DNA of 64,000 bases from Erpobdella octoculata. Taxonomy: Eukaryota > Annelida > Clitellata > Hirudinida > Erpobdellidae. Where the stretch lies: the NCBI GenBank assembly GCA_963978895.1, contig OZ022238.1, positions 13,690,611 to 13,754,610 of the forward strand, read 5' to 3'. How positions within the stretch are numbered: the stretch's first letter is position 1; every line of letters begins with the position of its first letter. Position numbers and translations under genes: made by a program. Shown here in pieces: positions 10,547 through 22,119 of the stretch. The notes beneath the pieces were generated by a model that was given only the letters and a program-made list of their open reading frames with translations, had not been told where the DNA came from and made no database searches.

Positions 10547-12671
10547 TGTATGTATGTATGTATGTATGTATGTATGTATGTATGTATGTATGTATGTATG
10601 TATGTATGTATGTATGTATGTATGTATGTATGTATGTATGTATGTATGTATGTATGTATGTATGTATGTATGTATGTATGTATGTATGTATGTATGTATG
10701 TATGTATGTATGTATGTATGTATGTATGTATGTATGTATGTATGTATGTATGTATGTATGTATGTATGTATGTATGTATGTATGTATGTATGTATGTATG
10801 TATGTATGTATGTATGTATGTATGTTATAACTTTGCGTAACGCTGTAATCGTAAAATGATATATAATGATATTTTGAAAAGGCCAACATTTTTACGGGCT
10901 ATTTTGATTATAAATGTAGCTAGGAAACGACCGACTCTTAAAATCACCTATCGGTATTTTCATCCAACAAATTTGGATACTCAAATTTAGTAAATAACGT
11001 TGTACAGACAAAAATTGCCAGTTTTTAAGGCTATTGCAGGTGTAATAGTTTTTAGTGTACGGCTTTTGAAAGCAGTTTTACAGAAACGAAATTCTGGCGA
11101 GGACTGGCAAATTTAAACAATACGCACTGAATTGCTTGAAGATCTCTGTGCTAGAGAGGCTAACATTTACAACAAAAAGCTACGTGTTTTAGACACTGTA
11201 CTGGATTATAGAACCATAAACATTGATGGTACTTGTCCCGCTTATGTCTGAAACAAAACAGACACTCCTGACCTGGTTTAATATGCATATCATGTTGGTG
11301 TGTGTGTATGCATTTGCTGGTGATTGCTGCTAACTCGATAAAAAAATAACGGTAGCCAGTTTGCTTGTTTACTACAGGTAAGCGTATCCACCAGTGTTCA
11401 CCGTTTTCTAAAAATGTTCACCTTATTTGATTTCATTTAAAGTTTTTATTTTTGGATTACACGTGATAAAAACATTTTTTCAGAGATAAACAAAATAAAA
11501 ACTGAAAAAATCTGTTACTACACATTTTCTGTAATTCCAGGAAATGATATGTTGTACAATTTAACGTCAACAAGAAATTGCAAGTTGTCAATTGTTATGG
11601 AAGATTATACTGGGCAAGTGAGATATGCAACTTACTCTTATTTCTCCGTTGGACCTCCTCAGGAAAACTATCGTTTGTATGTTTCTGGCTATTCAGGAAA
11701 TGCTGGTAAGGATGATTGATTTTCTGAATTTTAATCACTCTTTTTGTACTTAAACTGATTTAAGAAAGTAATAAACTGTTACAAATTTTATGAAGGTAGC
11801 CAACTTGAAACATTTTTTAAGCGTTTAGTTAAAATATTTATTTACGAGTTTTTCAAAATTATTTAAAAAATGTTATAAAAATATTTTCAGTATTGTTTTC
11901 AATCACAAACCATTTGAGATGTCTACAAAATCAGCTTTACTATAACAGTTTTGACCAGACTAAATGCTGTATATTTTAGCTATTTTTTTCAATAAAAATT
12001 ATAATTATTATAAAAATTTATAATAACATATAAAAATTATAGTTTGAAATTACAAATTAATTATTTTTTAGAAAATTGAAAATTGTTGATAGAGAAATTT
12101 AATAATTTTCACTTTTTACATTTGTTTACAAGCAAGCAAAAAAAAGAAAGAAGATTAACAGCAAAGTTGATAAAAGAGATTTAATAGTTATTTCTTCTCG
12201 CAAATCATAATTTTATCTATTATTATTATCCAGATTTGCAAAATAGCTTGTCGTCAGCGATTTTATTTCTATCAATACATAAAATGTACTCTATGATGAC
12301 ACAAATGTCAATTTGTTATTTAAATGCTTCTGTAAATCAATACATGAATGTTTACGTTATTTTTAGGTATCATAGAAGGAGTCCAACATTAATAATTAAA
12401 TAATTTAATAGTTTTCATTCTACCAACAGGAGACTCTCTTGAAAACCACAATGGGTGTCAATTTTCTACATTTGACAACGACAATGATCAGGTGACCGGA
12501 AACTCAGCAATCATGTACGGAGGAGCCTGGTGGTTCTGTCGGGGGTTCAGCTCCCACTTAAATGGTAATTACCTTGACAATCAGTCGGTCAGCTTTGGAA
12601 TAATCTGGCAAACGTTCAGCGGCTATTTTGAGTCTCTGAAATTTTGTGAAGTGAAAATTGTGGTTGGTTAG
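2848..12671 (+). CDS. Fibrinogen-related protein A (PAN + Thr-rich + shortened fibrinogen domain)
   Basis: Proposed exons: 2848-3240, 5115-5148, 9129-9232, 9461-9494, 10099-10196, 10366-10462, 11541-11705 and 12430-12671. All borders are GT/AG and all phases fit; the joined frame is 389 codons including TAG. The start MNTGKC was chosen because it aligns with MNT of copy C. Exon 1 gives a signal peptide and a PAN/Apple-like domain ([10 protein letters not shown], then SCEVF). Two short exon pairs give Thr/Ser-rich linkers. The last three exons give a fibrinogen C-terminal domain: VIQRRIDG and [19 protein letters not shown]; the Asp-rich calcium loop FDNDND; and GAWWFCRG. A secreted lectin-like recognition protein is inferred from family knowledge. 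Oddities: one PAN cysteine is Tyr (LTQYSGFN against LTQCFGFN in C), there is an extra broken exon pair, and a full LINE sits in the second intron. AATAAA is at 12749. Confidence 0.75.
3921..4352 (+). pseudogene. Broken exon cassette of copy A (34-nt exon + Thr exon, unit 1)
   Basis: The pair 3921-3953 and 4250-4352 is a relative of the two working cassettes further down. The small exon is 33 nt instead of 34 (one base lost), and the Thr exon reaches an in-frame TGA after about 17 codons in either usable phase. Splice signals are still visible (CAA|GTAGGT; TGGATT|GTGAGA). If included it would truncate the protein, so it is probably skipped. It marks an intragenic exon duplication followed by decay. 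Confidence 0.6.
5678..8965 (-). mobile_element. CR1/L2-like non-LTR retrotransposon (LINE), near full length
   Basis: A minus-strand element carries an endonuclease-reverse transcriptase frame. At its 3' end is a tail of TTGA repeats (plus strand AATC repeats, 5678-5706), the kind of short tandem 3' tail used by CR1/L2-type elements. Before that tail a stem-forming sequence (TATAGCGCTATT ... AATAGCGCT) ends the element. The 5' boundary is placed near 8965, where sequence shared with the other exon cassettes resumes (AAGCAAGCAAGC motif at 8985 onwards). The element lies inside the second intron of copy A and is antisense to it. Confidence 0.8.
5735..8822 (-). CDS. LINE endonuclease-reverse transcriptase (one frameshift)
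   Basis: The frame 7756-5735 (673 codons) holds the reverse transcriptase: [13 protein letters not shown] (palm), [13 protein letters not shown], and the catalytic box MYADDSYVY. Reading upstream without a stop to about 8500 gives an apurinic-type endonuclease: [24 protein letters not shown] and FTDHYFISF. The start of the endonuclease ([11 protein letters not shown]) is in another frame, from an ATG at 8822, so a single-base shift near 8508 separates the N-terminal part. An Asn-rich run from an ATT trinucleotide repeat lies just before it. Its function would be target-primed reverse transcription of the element's own RNA. The copy looks young, apart from the frameshift. Confidence 0.85.
9720..9782 (+). 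repeat. Short CCCCGGACATC minisatellite
   Basis: About five degenerate copies of a CCCCGGACATC-like unit, in an intron of copy A. Confidence 0.6.
9922..10068 (+). mobile_element. tRNA-derived SINE
   Basis: The head GGTGGCAAAGCGGTAAAGC and the box-B-like GGCGGTTTAAATCTCACC look like a decayed tRNA promoter. The downstream TAACTCCCTTAAGCAAGGAGTT is shared with the SINE on the minus strand at 26,340-26,560. TAATCTA and TAATCTT flank it and may be target duplications. It sits in an intron of copy A and splits a sequence block that is continuous in the sister cassettes. Confidence 0.7.
10493..10826 (+). repeat. (TGTA)n microsatellite in copy A intron
   Basis: About 330 bp of almost perfect TGTA repeat, 31 bp after the first fibrinogen exon of copy A. 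The reading frames through it are not genes. Confidence 0.97.
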
Positions 12672-15088
12672 AGAAACAAAATGTTTTTTTCATTTTATAA
12701 AAGTCCTGTATTTAATTTATATTGTTTTATAATTTTTTTCTTCAGATAAATAAAATGAACAAAAACACAAAATAACAGTTATATATCTCTAACAGTATTT
12801 TACTTTCGATACTTTTATCATATCACCATTTCTTTATTAATTCACTAAGATCATGTCTTGCAATGTCCATGCAGGATGTAACGCTATTGACCTATAATGT
12901 TGCTGCTTGCAAAAATGCTCAGTTTTTTTAAACAAATCCGCAAAGTATTTTTTTTAAATTAGAAAGCATTTGATGTGTATAAAAATGTAATACATGTACA
13001 ATTTGACCCATAAATTTTTAGACACAACCTTGATTTTATTATTAAAATATTTGCCAGGTTTTATATCAAAACAAGTTTTTGTTTTTAGATTTTAAGCGTT
13101 TTTAATCAAATTTTCTTTTAATAAATCACTATTTTTAAATTATGTTGTTTTTTGCAAAACAAATAATAAATACATTTGATTCCCAACAAACAGCAGTTTT
13201 TCACGTTAATTTAAAAGTTTTTGTAAATGGCCGAGCGTCTAAATGTGCACATCTATCAACTCGTTATCCTAAAATGTTTAGTTTTTTTTGAATAATTATT
13301 CGAATAACGCTCCAAATAAGTTTTCCAGAAAAACGTTTCTACCCAACTACCGTCAAAAATGTGCCAACGATAGATTTTTTACGTTAGTTTGGTGGAGACA
13401 TTTTTCTGGAAATTGTATTTCGAGCGTAATTTGATTAACCATTAAACAGCAGTCTTTCAAATTTTAAGTATATTGATATTGATACAAATTGTTAATCAAG
13501 GTCATTGTTGACAGTTTGTCATGCCTAACTTTGATTAAATAAATTAGTTAATATAATTTACACGTGAAATACAACTGTAACTGTGTGACTGGTCATTAAA
13601 AACTCAAGCACTGACTAAAATGCTTAGCAAAATCAGTGATGGCGTCATGGTTTTTAAAACATATTTTTTTTAAAAACTAGGGGTTTGAAAATTTTTAATT
13701 GTAAATGCATAGCATTGGAAACCTTGTAAAAATCAAATAAAATAAGCCAAAAAAGAGTGAGTCTTGTTTGCAATTACTGGTTCAAAATTCAATAAATGAA
13801 GATAATTAAGTACGGAGGATACAGATAGTCTGAAAACTAAAAAAAAAGGAAATTTAGAGAAGCACAAATAAACAAAAATTGATTTTTTATAACATTCCAA
13901 TTTTTAGATTACAAAAATAATAAAAAAAAACTGTAGTGTTTGTTAGAGCAATTATAAAAGAAGAATAAATGTTGAGAAGTGACGTAACGGAATATTAGGT
14001 CTAAGCAATTTTAATCCGAGATGAAAATAGATTATATACAAAATCACTTGACAGGTCTACAAAACTGCATATTTTTAATTTTTTGATACAGAAAAATAAT
14101 TTGGTTATTGCTGTTTTGATTTTAGATAATTTTAAAATTATTTAATACACTTTTATTGTAATTAAATTATTTCAAATTCTTAACTTTTTATTTTTAATAG
14201 TACACAAACAAGATTCCTGTAATAAACATTTGTGTAAGTCGATCAAATTTTTTCTGTAGGTATACATTACCTGTAGGCTAAATTTGAATTTATATTTTAA
14301 AAATTCCAAGATATGAAAATTTAAAAACAAAACCATGCTCTAATTCTCTAAAAACAGGCTTAAAATGCTTTAAAAATATAAAATAAATTATAAACCCAAG
14401 TGAAATTTGAAAAACTTTATATTTAATTTTTTTAAAGTTTAATATTTACTTATTTTTATTTACTCAATTATTTTAAATTTTTAAATAACTTTCTGTCACT
14501 AAAAACAAATCACAGAGATTGTTTAATGGAAGTCAATTAAAAACATTTTTTATAGTAAAAACAGGTCTAAACTCTTTCAACATAATTTTACTAATTTTAT
14601 TTATTTTACATGTTATATTTGAGTATTCAATAAAATAAACTAATTTTTTTGTTTTCTTTACTAGAAGTCTTGAAAAACTGTTAAAAAATTTGTAAAAAAT
14701 TTAGATAAAAAATGATTTATTAAAACTTGTCGTCCTTGATCCATTTGAAGTTAATTGTATTCATATCTTGTGGTTCGGCTGTGGGTAGTTTATTTTATAT
14801 ACATAACCTATATATTGACGTTTTACTGTACTTGACCTGTTCTGTATGGAAATTTAATATTTATATTCTATCAGCCCATTGAAAACTGTTTGACCTGCAG
14901 TTATATTCTTCTTAAATACAGTTTCACTATTTCCATCACAAAGGCCGACGGCATTTGCAAGCGTTCAAATAGGCATAATCGATAACTCTGCAACAAAACG
15001 TTATAGAAAAACAACTAATCGCTATTTAGGTTTTCAATATACACACAACAATTAAATGCCATAAAAATGATTAAGCATTTTTTTTGCT
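12672..15088. other. Intergenic A-B
   Basis: AT-rich DNA with no supported gene. It holds one inverted-repeat element (listed separately). Otherwise it contains only A/T runs. Confidence 0.5.
13278..13442. mobile_element. Inverted-repeat (MITE-like) element
   Basis: The left arm (CGCTCCAAATAAGTTTTCCA, then GAAAAACGTTTCTACC) and the right arm read as its complement (CGCTCGAAATACAATTTCCA, then GAAAAATGTCTCCACC) form imperfect terminal inverted repeats around a short centre. No coding capacity. Confidence 0.55.
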
Positions 15089-15097
15089 TATAAATAG
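15089..15097 (+). promoter_or_regulatory. TATA box candidate of copy B
   Basis: TATAAATAG lies 82 bp upstream of the copy B start codon, which fits a core promoter with a short leader. Confidence 0.45.
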
Positions 15098-16017
15098 CCA
15101 GATACATTTCAGCACTCTTAATGACAACACATTTTTTATAAAAATTGATTGAAATTGTTTTTCAAAAAAAAATGAATTATGATTAAATACCAAATCATTT
15201 TTTGCAGTTTGCTTTTAAAATTTTCTAATGTATTAACCAGTAAGTTCTGCTATCAGAAATCAGTTTCTACTGATGATCAATCCCAAAGTCGCCAGTCGAC
15301 GTGCGCCTCTCCATCCAACCTCTCATATACTCCTTTTTATCTAAGCACACCACTTTCCGATGTCAATCAGATGGAAAAATTGCCAGCCTTAACTGGTTTC
15401 AGATGTGCTATGTTCTGTAATGGCTTGCCGCAGTGTTTTGGATTCAACATCCGACGGGATAAAAACACCTCATACTTGACTCTTTCTTGCGAAGTTTTTC
15501 CCGCAGAACCGCTGCATCTTTCGTACAAGGAAAATTGCTTTTATTTCAAAGTAAGGTATTTTCATTTTATAAAAGTTTAAATTTTACTGTTTGTTTGTCT
15601 TCTATACAAATTCAAACTGTTGGACCAATTTTAACAAAATTTAACGTGGAGATATATGTCAAAGAGTAGAAAAAGATAAGATAGTTTTTAATCACAAAAT
15701 GTTTTTAATTTTTATATGACTAAAAAAACTTTCAAACCAAAAGTTCCTATTTAAGAACATTAAAAATTATTGAGTAATAAAATATGACATTTTGACACAA
15801 CATAGAAATCATTAAAGAAAAGGTTTTTATCAATTATTTTTAAAAAAATTATTTGTTATTTAACTTTTTATTAGCAAAAAATCTTCTAGGCCAAAAGTCC
15901 TTATGCACGAACATCAAAGGTTATTGCGTAACCAATTCAAAATTTAGTTTACGTAATAACAAAGTTTAAAGAAAGTTTCAAAAAAACGTTTATTAAATTT
16001 ATTTTACATTTTATGGG

Positions 16018-16233
16018 CAAAAGAAGTTAGGAGGAAGATGAAGAGGCAGCGGGTAAGCAAGCGGGAAAACGAACGGAACTGGGAAAAGAACGGGAACGAA
16101 AGAACGAGTTGGAACGAGAACGGGATAGCGAGCAAAAAATGAAAAAATACAGGAAAACGAGAAAAACAGCAACAGCAAGCGAAAGAAAAAAAATCAATTG
16201 AAAAACCTTTAAAACTCCGGGTCACCTTGCTAG
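16018..16233 (+). mobile_element. Non-autonomous Helitron fragment
   Basis: A purine-rich run of GGGAACGAGAA-like units leads to AAAACTCCGGGTCACCTTG and ends with CTAG at 16230-16233. This is the decayed 3' end of the Helitron family whose better copies end at 41,417 and 44,178. It sits in an intron of copy B. Confidence 0.55.
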
Positions 16234-16854
16234 TTACAGAATAATAAAAAATTTTAAAAAAATGTAGTTTTTCACGGTTCATTTGTTTTATAACCATTTA
16301 ACGGGAATTAAACTGTAATTTCGATACCAGTTGCTTATAATTTTGTGTATAACATTTTTTAATTGTCTATTTTACTAATAGGTGTTTTTCGTCTTAGTGA
16401 GGTGTTTTATTTTTTTATTGATTTATATATTTACACCGTTATTAGATTAAGGGGTTTAATTGTAACTTTAAAAATATTTTTAATGAAAATATTTTAGAGT
16501 CTTGAAAACCAAAAATTTTGACCAATCTATTTCCAAAACCACATATCGGCATAAAAACACATTGTATTTATCTACAAAAACGTAAATGAAATAACTGATT
16601 GACAAAAGTTAAAATTGAAAAAAATTATATAAATTTTTTTTTATGAAATGCAACAAAGCAACAATTTTATTAATAAGTTCTATTTTTTTATTTCACTACT
16701 TTACATTAATTCAACATGATGATAAATGAGAAAAAAACTTTCAAGAAAACCGTAAAATACTTCGTTTCTTAAAAATCATTTAAAATTTTGTAATTCGGCG
16801 ACTAAAATGTTTTCAAAATATTCTTGATGAGAGTCAGTTTATAAAATATGAAAA

Positions 16855-17530
16855 CATTGACCACAGTCTTTTAAATACTCAATATGTTAAGTATGTAAGG
16901 ATTGATAATTTAAGAAACTTTCCAATAAATATGGAATAAACATATTTTTTATTAAAAATTTTTAAATTTGAAAATTAAATGTTGCTTTTTTTTAAATAAA
17001 CTACAAAATTATTTTTTGTTTGTTTCCCTAAAATTTTTAAGTTGTAAAACGTTTTTCTAAAATTTTAATTTATTTTATTCTATAATTCACTCAAATCGAT
17101 TTAAAAATTTAATAGAATTTAAAATCCGCACCAATAATTAAACCCACCAAATTTAGACTCAATTTTGAAAATATAAAATATAAAATTTTTTTGAACCAAT
17201 ATGAAATAAACAAATATTTTATTACAAATTTTTAAAATTAAAAATTAAATATTGCTTTAAAAAAAACAACAAAAAATAACGGTTTGTGTATCTACGTAAA
17301 ATTTTTAATTGTTTAAAATTGTTTTAAAGTTTTATTGATTTTAATTTATAATTCACTTATAATTTGTCCAATAAATGTAAAAATTTAAAAGAATGTAAAG
17401 TCTGCAGCGACAAATAAACACACCTGAATAACAGGAAGCTGGTTTTTTGGAGTGGTATATGGTCCCAACGTATGGCTCAAGCAAGCAAACAAACACGGTG
17501 ATATAAATACAAAAGATTTAAAAATGTAAA
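16855..17530 (+). repeat. Dispersed intronic repeat (second copy inverted in copy C)
   Basis: AACATTGACCAC to AATATGGAATAAA (16855-16940), and later GCAAGCAAACAAACACGGTG followed by AAAAGATTTAAAAAT (from about 17,477). Both recur on the opposite strand at about 37,165-37,565 in copy C. It is a mobile or repeated element of unknown class. Confidence 0.5.
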
Positions 17531-17696
17531 ACTTTAAAAATTTCACATTTAGATTTTTAAATCCTTTATATTATTTTCGATTGTCTTCCAGTCACAAACT
17601 TTGAGTCTCAAAATTAACTCACTTCCCGTTATCCGATCGAGCTGAAATTTGGCACATCGACTTGGGCTGCGAGACAATTGAATCTATCAAAATTTC

Positions 17697-17842
17697 AGTC
17701 AAAACGGCCCCCGTCAAAACGGCCCCCGTCAAAACTGCCCCCGTCAAAACTGCTCCCGGCAAAACGGTCCTCGTCAAAACGGTCTCCGTCAAAACGGTCC
17801 CCGTCAAAACGGTCCCCGTCAAAACGGTCCCCGTCAAAAGGG
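17697..17842 (+). repeat. 15-bp GTCAAAACGGCCCCC minisatellite
   Basis: About ten copies of a 15-bp unit (GTCAAAACGG(C/T)CCCC) with substitutions. Because the unit is divisible by three, both strands are open, but the frames are a by-product of the repeat. Confidence 0.9.
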
Positions 17843-17994
17843 TCCATATTTTTGAATTTGAATTTAATTTTTGAATTTGGCTCTGGGCTTAAAAATAAAA
17901 ATCTAGGATCGTATATAAAGGATTTATAATAAAAACTTTGTTTTTATGGGTTAGTTTTTTTTTAAATATAAAATACGTGTTTCACCAATTTTTT

Positions 17995-18060
17995 CACAAC
18001 ATACGGCTCAAGCAAGCAAGCCCGGTGACGTTAGTATAAAAGATTTAAAAATACCTAAAT
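17995..18060 (+). repeat. Second AAGCAAGCAAGC / AAAGATTTAAAAA motif
   Basis: The motif GGCTCAAGCAAGCAAG followed by CGGTGACGTT and AAAAGATTTAAAAA repeats the one at about 17,470-17,525. Related pieces occur near 8,985 and, inverted, at about 37,165-37,215. Confidence 0.5.
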
Positions 18061-18299
18061 AAATTTATTATTAGTGCGAATAACTATTTTCACAGACAAT
18101 ACTACAACATACAAGTTTTATGTAGCATTTTTAAAATTGGTTTTCTGCCACACTTCTGCTATAGATAAATGTTCAATGATGTGCTGTTATTTACAAAACT
18201 CTTTTAAATCAATTTTTATGTTTTTAGACAAAAAATCAGACATCCTTGACATCAACTTCAAGTAAGTTTATATTATATTAGATACCAGTTCATTTTACC

Positions 18300-18915
18300 A
18301 TCGATAAATAAACACACATCTATCCAGGTTGACGTTAGAGAGGCTGGGGGCACTCATTTTAGGATTATCTAACCAGACCGAAGTCAGTAATGGCCAAGGT
18401 CTTAGTGCCAAGTATAGGGATTTTAGGCTTATGAAACAGGTCGCAAAAAATATTCCCATGCAGGACTTTAGTTGACACGCTTTACATGGAACTCATTGGA
18501 TGTGTGTTTGGTTCCCAGAGTAGCTGTCTATGGGTCAATTCAGTTTTAAAATGTTAAGTTTTGTGAAATGGACACTAAGTTTAGGCTGAAAAGTTATTAA
18601 ATGTGTCATAATTCACTTCCTAATGGCATATAATTTTGTCATTCTAGGGGTCTTCTGAGCGTTTCATAAGTTGGGCCACTACGGTTTTTAATTAAATCAA
18701 TTGTTTTTAGTTGGCCAATCTATGTGTTAATGAAAAACATTAAAAATCTATTGAAAATATAAAAAACCAATAAAACCAAATGAATTCTTGTAAAAGCAAT
18801 AAACTATTAACAATTTTAAACATTTGAAATTTCTTAATGTTAAAAAGGTAATTTTATTAAATAAAATACACGTTCAAATATATATTAACTGACTACAATT
18901 AATCTTCGTTGTACA
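18300..18915. other. Copy B intron, no recognised element
   Basis: Somewhat more GC-rich than its surroundings from 18,310 to 18,560. I recognise no gene or repeat family here. Confidence 0.4.
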
Positions 18916-19509
18916 GCAACAGCAACACTTGCGACAAAGATACCAACAACGACATTAGGAACTGCAACATCAACATTTACAGGAGTATCAACAAGAACTA
19001 CAAAGGCAACACCAGTTGTTGTACAAGATCCACTAACGACTACTAAAAGAGCCCAGAAAGCTAGTGACGACTGTAAGAATAAATTAAATTTCTTTCCAAA
19101 ATTGAAAACGTCTGAATGAGGGAGGGTGGTGTGCTAGTATTGCCTGCTGGGCGGCTGATAGATGTTAATTGTTAATTGTTTTTTAAGAAAATGATGAAAA
19201 TAAAGATAAAAAAAATTGTTTATGATTTTTATAAAGATGGAAAATTTAGTAATAATGATGATGATGATTATGGCAACAATAATGATAAAAATAAAAAAAA
19301 TTATAATGATAATAAATGATGGTAGTGATGACAACGATGATTATGGTTAGAGTATTACTGTTTTATTTGCTTCAGGTGATTCAGAGGCAAACAGCCAAGA
19401 AAGAAAATGTCCATAAACACTGGGGGTGTCCCAAGAATGGATTTGGAAATTGAATTCAAAAACTGTTGATAGGTTACCATAATTACTAACAAGTTTTCCT
19501 ATTGAAACT

Positions 19510-20945
19510 GGAGTAATACATGATCCACTTAAACTAGCCAAAGTTAATCCACTTTATAAATCGGGTGAAATCAACTAAGCTTCAAATACTGAGCAATTTC
19601 TTTATTGCCTTTTTTCAAAAATATTTGAGAGGGTTATGTGTAATAGATTACAATCATACTTCGATGAATTTTCATTTTTTACTAATTCAAAATTTGGCTT
19701 ACGCAAAAAACCACTTTTCATATATACTTTTGTTTTTGTCAAAGATTTTCAATATTACTGACTCCAAAAAATTTGGTATTGGTTTATTCCTTGATTTGTC
19801 AAAGCCATTCGAAACAGTTGATCACGCCATTTTATTTAAAAAACTAAAATATTATGGGGTTCGCGGAGTTGTTTTGCAAAGTTTTGCTGATTATTTACAT
19901 AATAGGAAACAGCAGGTTTACTTTCAGGGTATCTGGTCATCTGTTGAAACCATCTCCTGTGGTGTCCCCAGGTGTTTATCCTAGGCTCGATATTGTTTTA
20001 ATTCTATATAAATGATTTTTTTTCAATATCAAGTTTCTTTCAATTCATACTGTTTGCAGATGATACAAATATTTTTGTTGCTGGTGATAATATATCTACT
20101 TTTTTTTTATCTTAAATAATGAAGTTTCTAAGCTTTCCGATTGGTTTAGTCATAATAATTTTTTTTAAATTTGAAAAAGATTAATTATGTCTTTTTTCAT
20201 TTCTAGAAGGAAAGTATTTTAAATGCTCTTGATATATTTATTAATAATATTCTTATAAATCGCGTATCACATGTAAGTGTTTGAGAGTTTATTTGAACGA
20301 GCACTTATCATAATAACCATTTTACAAACAAAATTGCAAAAAATCTTTGTATTACTATTTGAATTCGTTTATTCATAATAAAGTCTGTTGCGAATATGCT
20401 TTATTACTCAGTGATCTATCCTTACCTTTCATATTGTAATATTGTATGGGGAGCGACCTACCCAGTCACCTGAATAAGCTTTATTTACCTCAAAAGCGAG
20501 TGTCACAAACTATATTGAAACGCCCTCTGTTATCTCATTTTGAAACCAGATTCAATTAAATTGGCATGTCGATTATTTATTAAATTGATCATTACTTGAC
20601 CTGTGTATTTATGTTTAAATATTAAAGAAATCTGTTACCTACTGTATGTAATATTTTTTCATGACTTGTTCAAATATTCATAGTTATAACACACGCTCTT
20701 CAAATAATTTTTTCTGCACCTGCAAAAGCTAACTTAATTTTTTTTAATTGTAGTGGTCCTCTCATCTACTCAAAAAAGTTTATATCAACAAAACTACTAT
20801 CTCCTTATTTAAAAAGAAATTCAATTTATTTCTTTTGAAAAATCCAGAGTTTTCTACTTTTTTATATTTTTCTCACCGACTACAATAGTTTTTCTTCTGG
20901 TTTGTTTTTTTTTAAATCTGACATTATCACCTAATAAATGTTACA
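19510..20945 (+). mobile_element. 5'-truncated LINE fragment (reverse transcriptase relic)
   Basis: A decayed plus-strand reverse transcriptase: KLAKVNPLYKSG at the start, LFLDLSKPFETVDHAILFKK in the frame 19565-19984, then ILYINDFF and LFADDTNIFVAG in shifted frames, and LSDWFSHNN. Several frameshifts and stops are present. It is a different, older element than the LINE at 5.7-9.0 kb. It lies at the point where copy B loses its fibrinogen exons. Confidence 0.8.
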
Positions 20946-22118
20946 TAATTTTTTTATCACGTTTCTATTGCTTTTCGTTATTTGATGGCGGCCCATAAGC
21001 GGGGAGAGACTCCTTAGGTCTTGTTTCCCTTTGCTTATTTCCTCGTTAATTTTTGTCAGTTTATATGTAATTTTGCGAGTTTATGGTTTGGAAACTGAAA
21101 AAAATGGTTAAGCACGTCTCTTCTTACTTTTTTAAAAAAAAAGTGTAGATACCAAATTTTAAAACCTTCTCATTTTTGGTTTTTGAGATATGCGGTGTTT
21201 TTAGAAACAAGTTTATCTTCCTGTTTTATTTTCTCAGAAGCAAAATTAAAAAATTAAAAAAAACTCTTTTTTAATGGGTGCGTGCATTGCGCTATAAAAT
21301 TAACATAAGTTCCAAATTTAACGTTCCTAGGATGAGGCGTTTTAGATCGGTGTTCATTATCAGTCAATCAGTCAGTCAGGACATGTTCTCTTATATATAT
21401 ATGATATAGATGTGGGAAAATACCAAAATACGCCTACTTCTTGTCGCGGGTCATAATTTGATCTTGTTTTCTTTTTTCTTCCTTTTTAGTCAGGCTCATG
21501 ACTGGCTCGCCTCGTGCGAGGCGGAGTTAAAACATTTTTTAAGTCTGTGTAATGTTTTTAAGTATAGTAATAAAAATTTATTTTATTAAATGTTTTTAAA
21601 GTTTAAGTTTAAACACTATCATAATGATGATGATTTTTAAAATGAATTATTTTACTACTTAACTTGTTTGCATTTCATTTGTATTTTTGTTGCACAAACA
21701 ATATTACTAATATCAAAAACATGTATTATGTTTTGTAAACAAAAAAAGTACACTAACGGGTCAACTCGATCTTTTTTTATTATTGAGAGCAGTGAATGCA
21801 TAGGACACACAAGCTCTGTCCTGTTATTGCACAGTAGTCGACAGGTTGCAATGAATTGAGCCATGCGCTAACGATAAACCTTGAGAGCTATCGGCGGCCT
21901 TTCGGGGATCGAACCTCTAATTGTAAGGTCCTGCGTTTGATGCGGGATTGTGCGCATTATGCGAAAATCGCACAATTGTGCGCAATTTTTATCCGATCCA
22001 AATAGGTTCAAATAAAATAATTTATTTGATGCGCACCCATTCGCAAGTGCGCACAAGAACAAAAATTGTTTGAAAAAAAATCACGCACAAAAAACCAAAT
22101 AATTGCGCACAAAAAACT
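20946..22118. other. Repeat-rich intergenic DNA
   Basis: No gene supported. It holds a palindromic GCCTCGTGCGAGGC (about 21,509), a short Helitron-like AT run, and a tRNA-like patch at about 21,880-21,960 (minus strand; box-B-like GGTTCGATCCCCG), probably an old SINE. Confidence 0.4.
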
Positions 22119-22119
22119 A

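Larger units (their letters stand above)
15179..19470 (+). pseudogene. Fibrinogen-related copy B, 3'-truncated
   Basis: Exon 1 (15179-15550, phase 0) is intact: a signal peptide, then a PAN/Apple-like domain with the full cysteine set ([23 protein letters not shown]). The 34-nt exon (18228-18261) and the Thr-rich exon (18917-19072) are also open. The Thr exon ends one base out of phase with the fibrinogen exon. That exon (from about 19377) is badly mutated and contains TGA after the relic GFGN. The second and third fibrinogen exons are absent; a LINE fragment begins right after. Either B is a pseudogene or it makes only a short secreted PAN-Thr protein. Confidence 0.7.
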
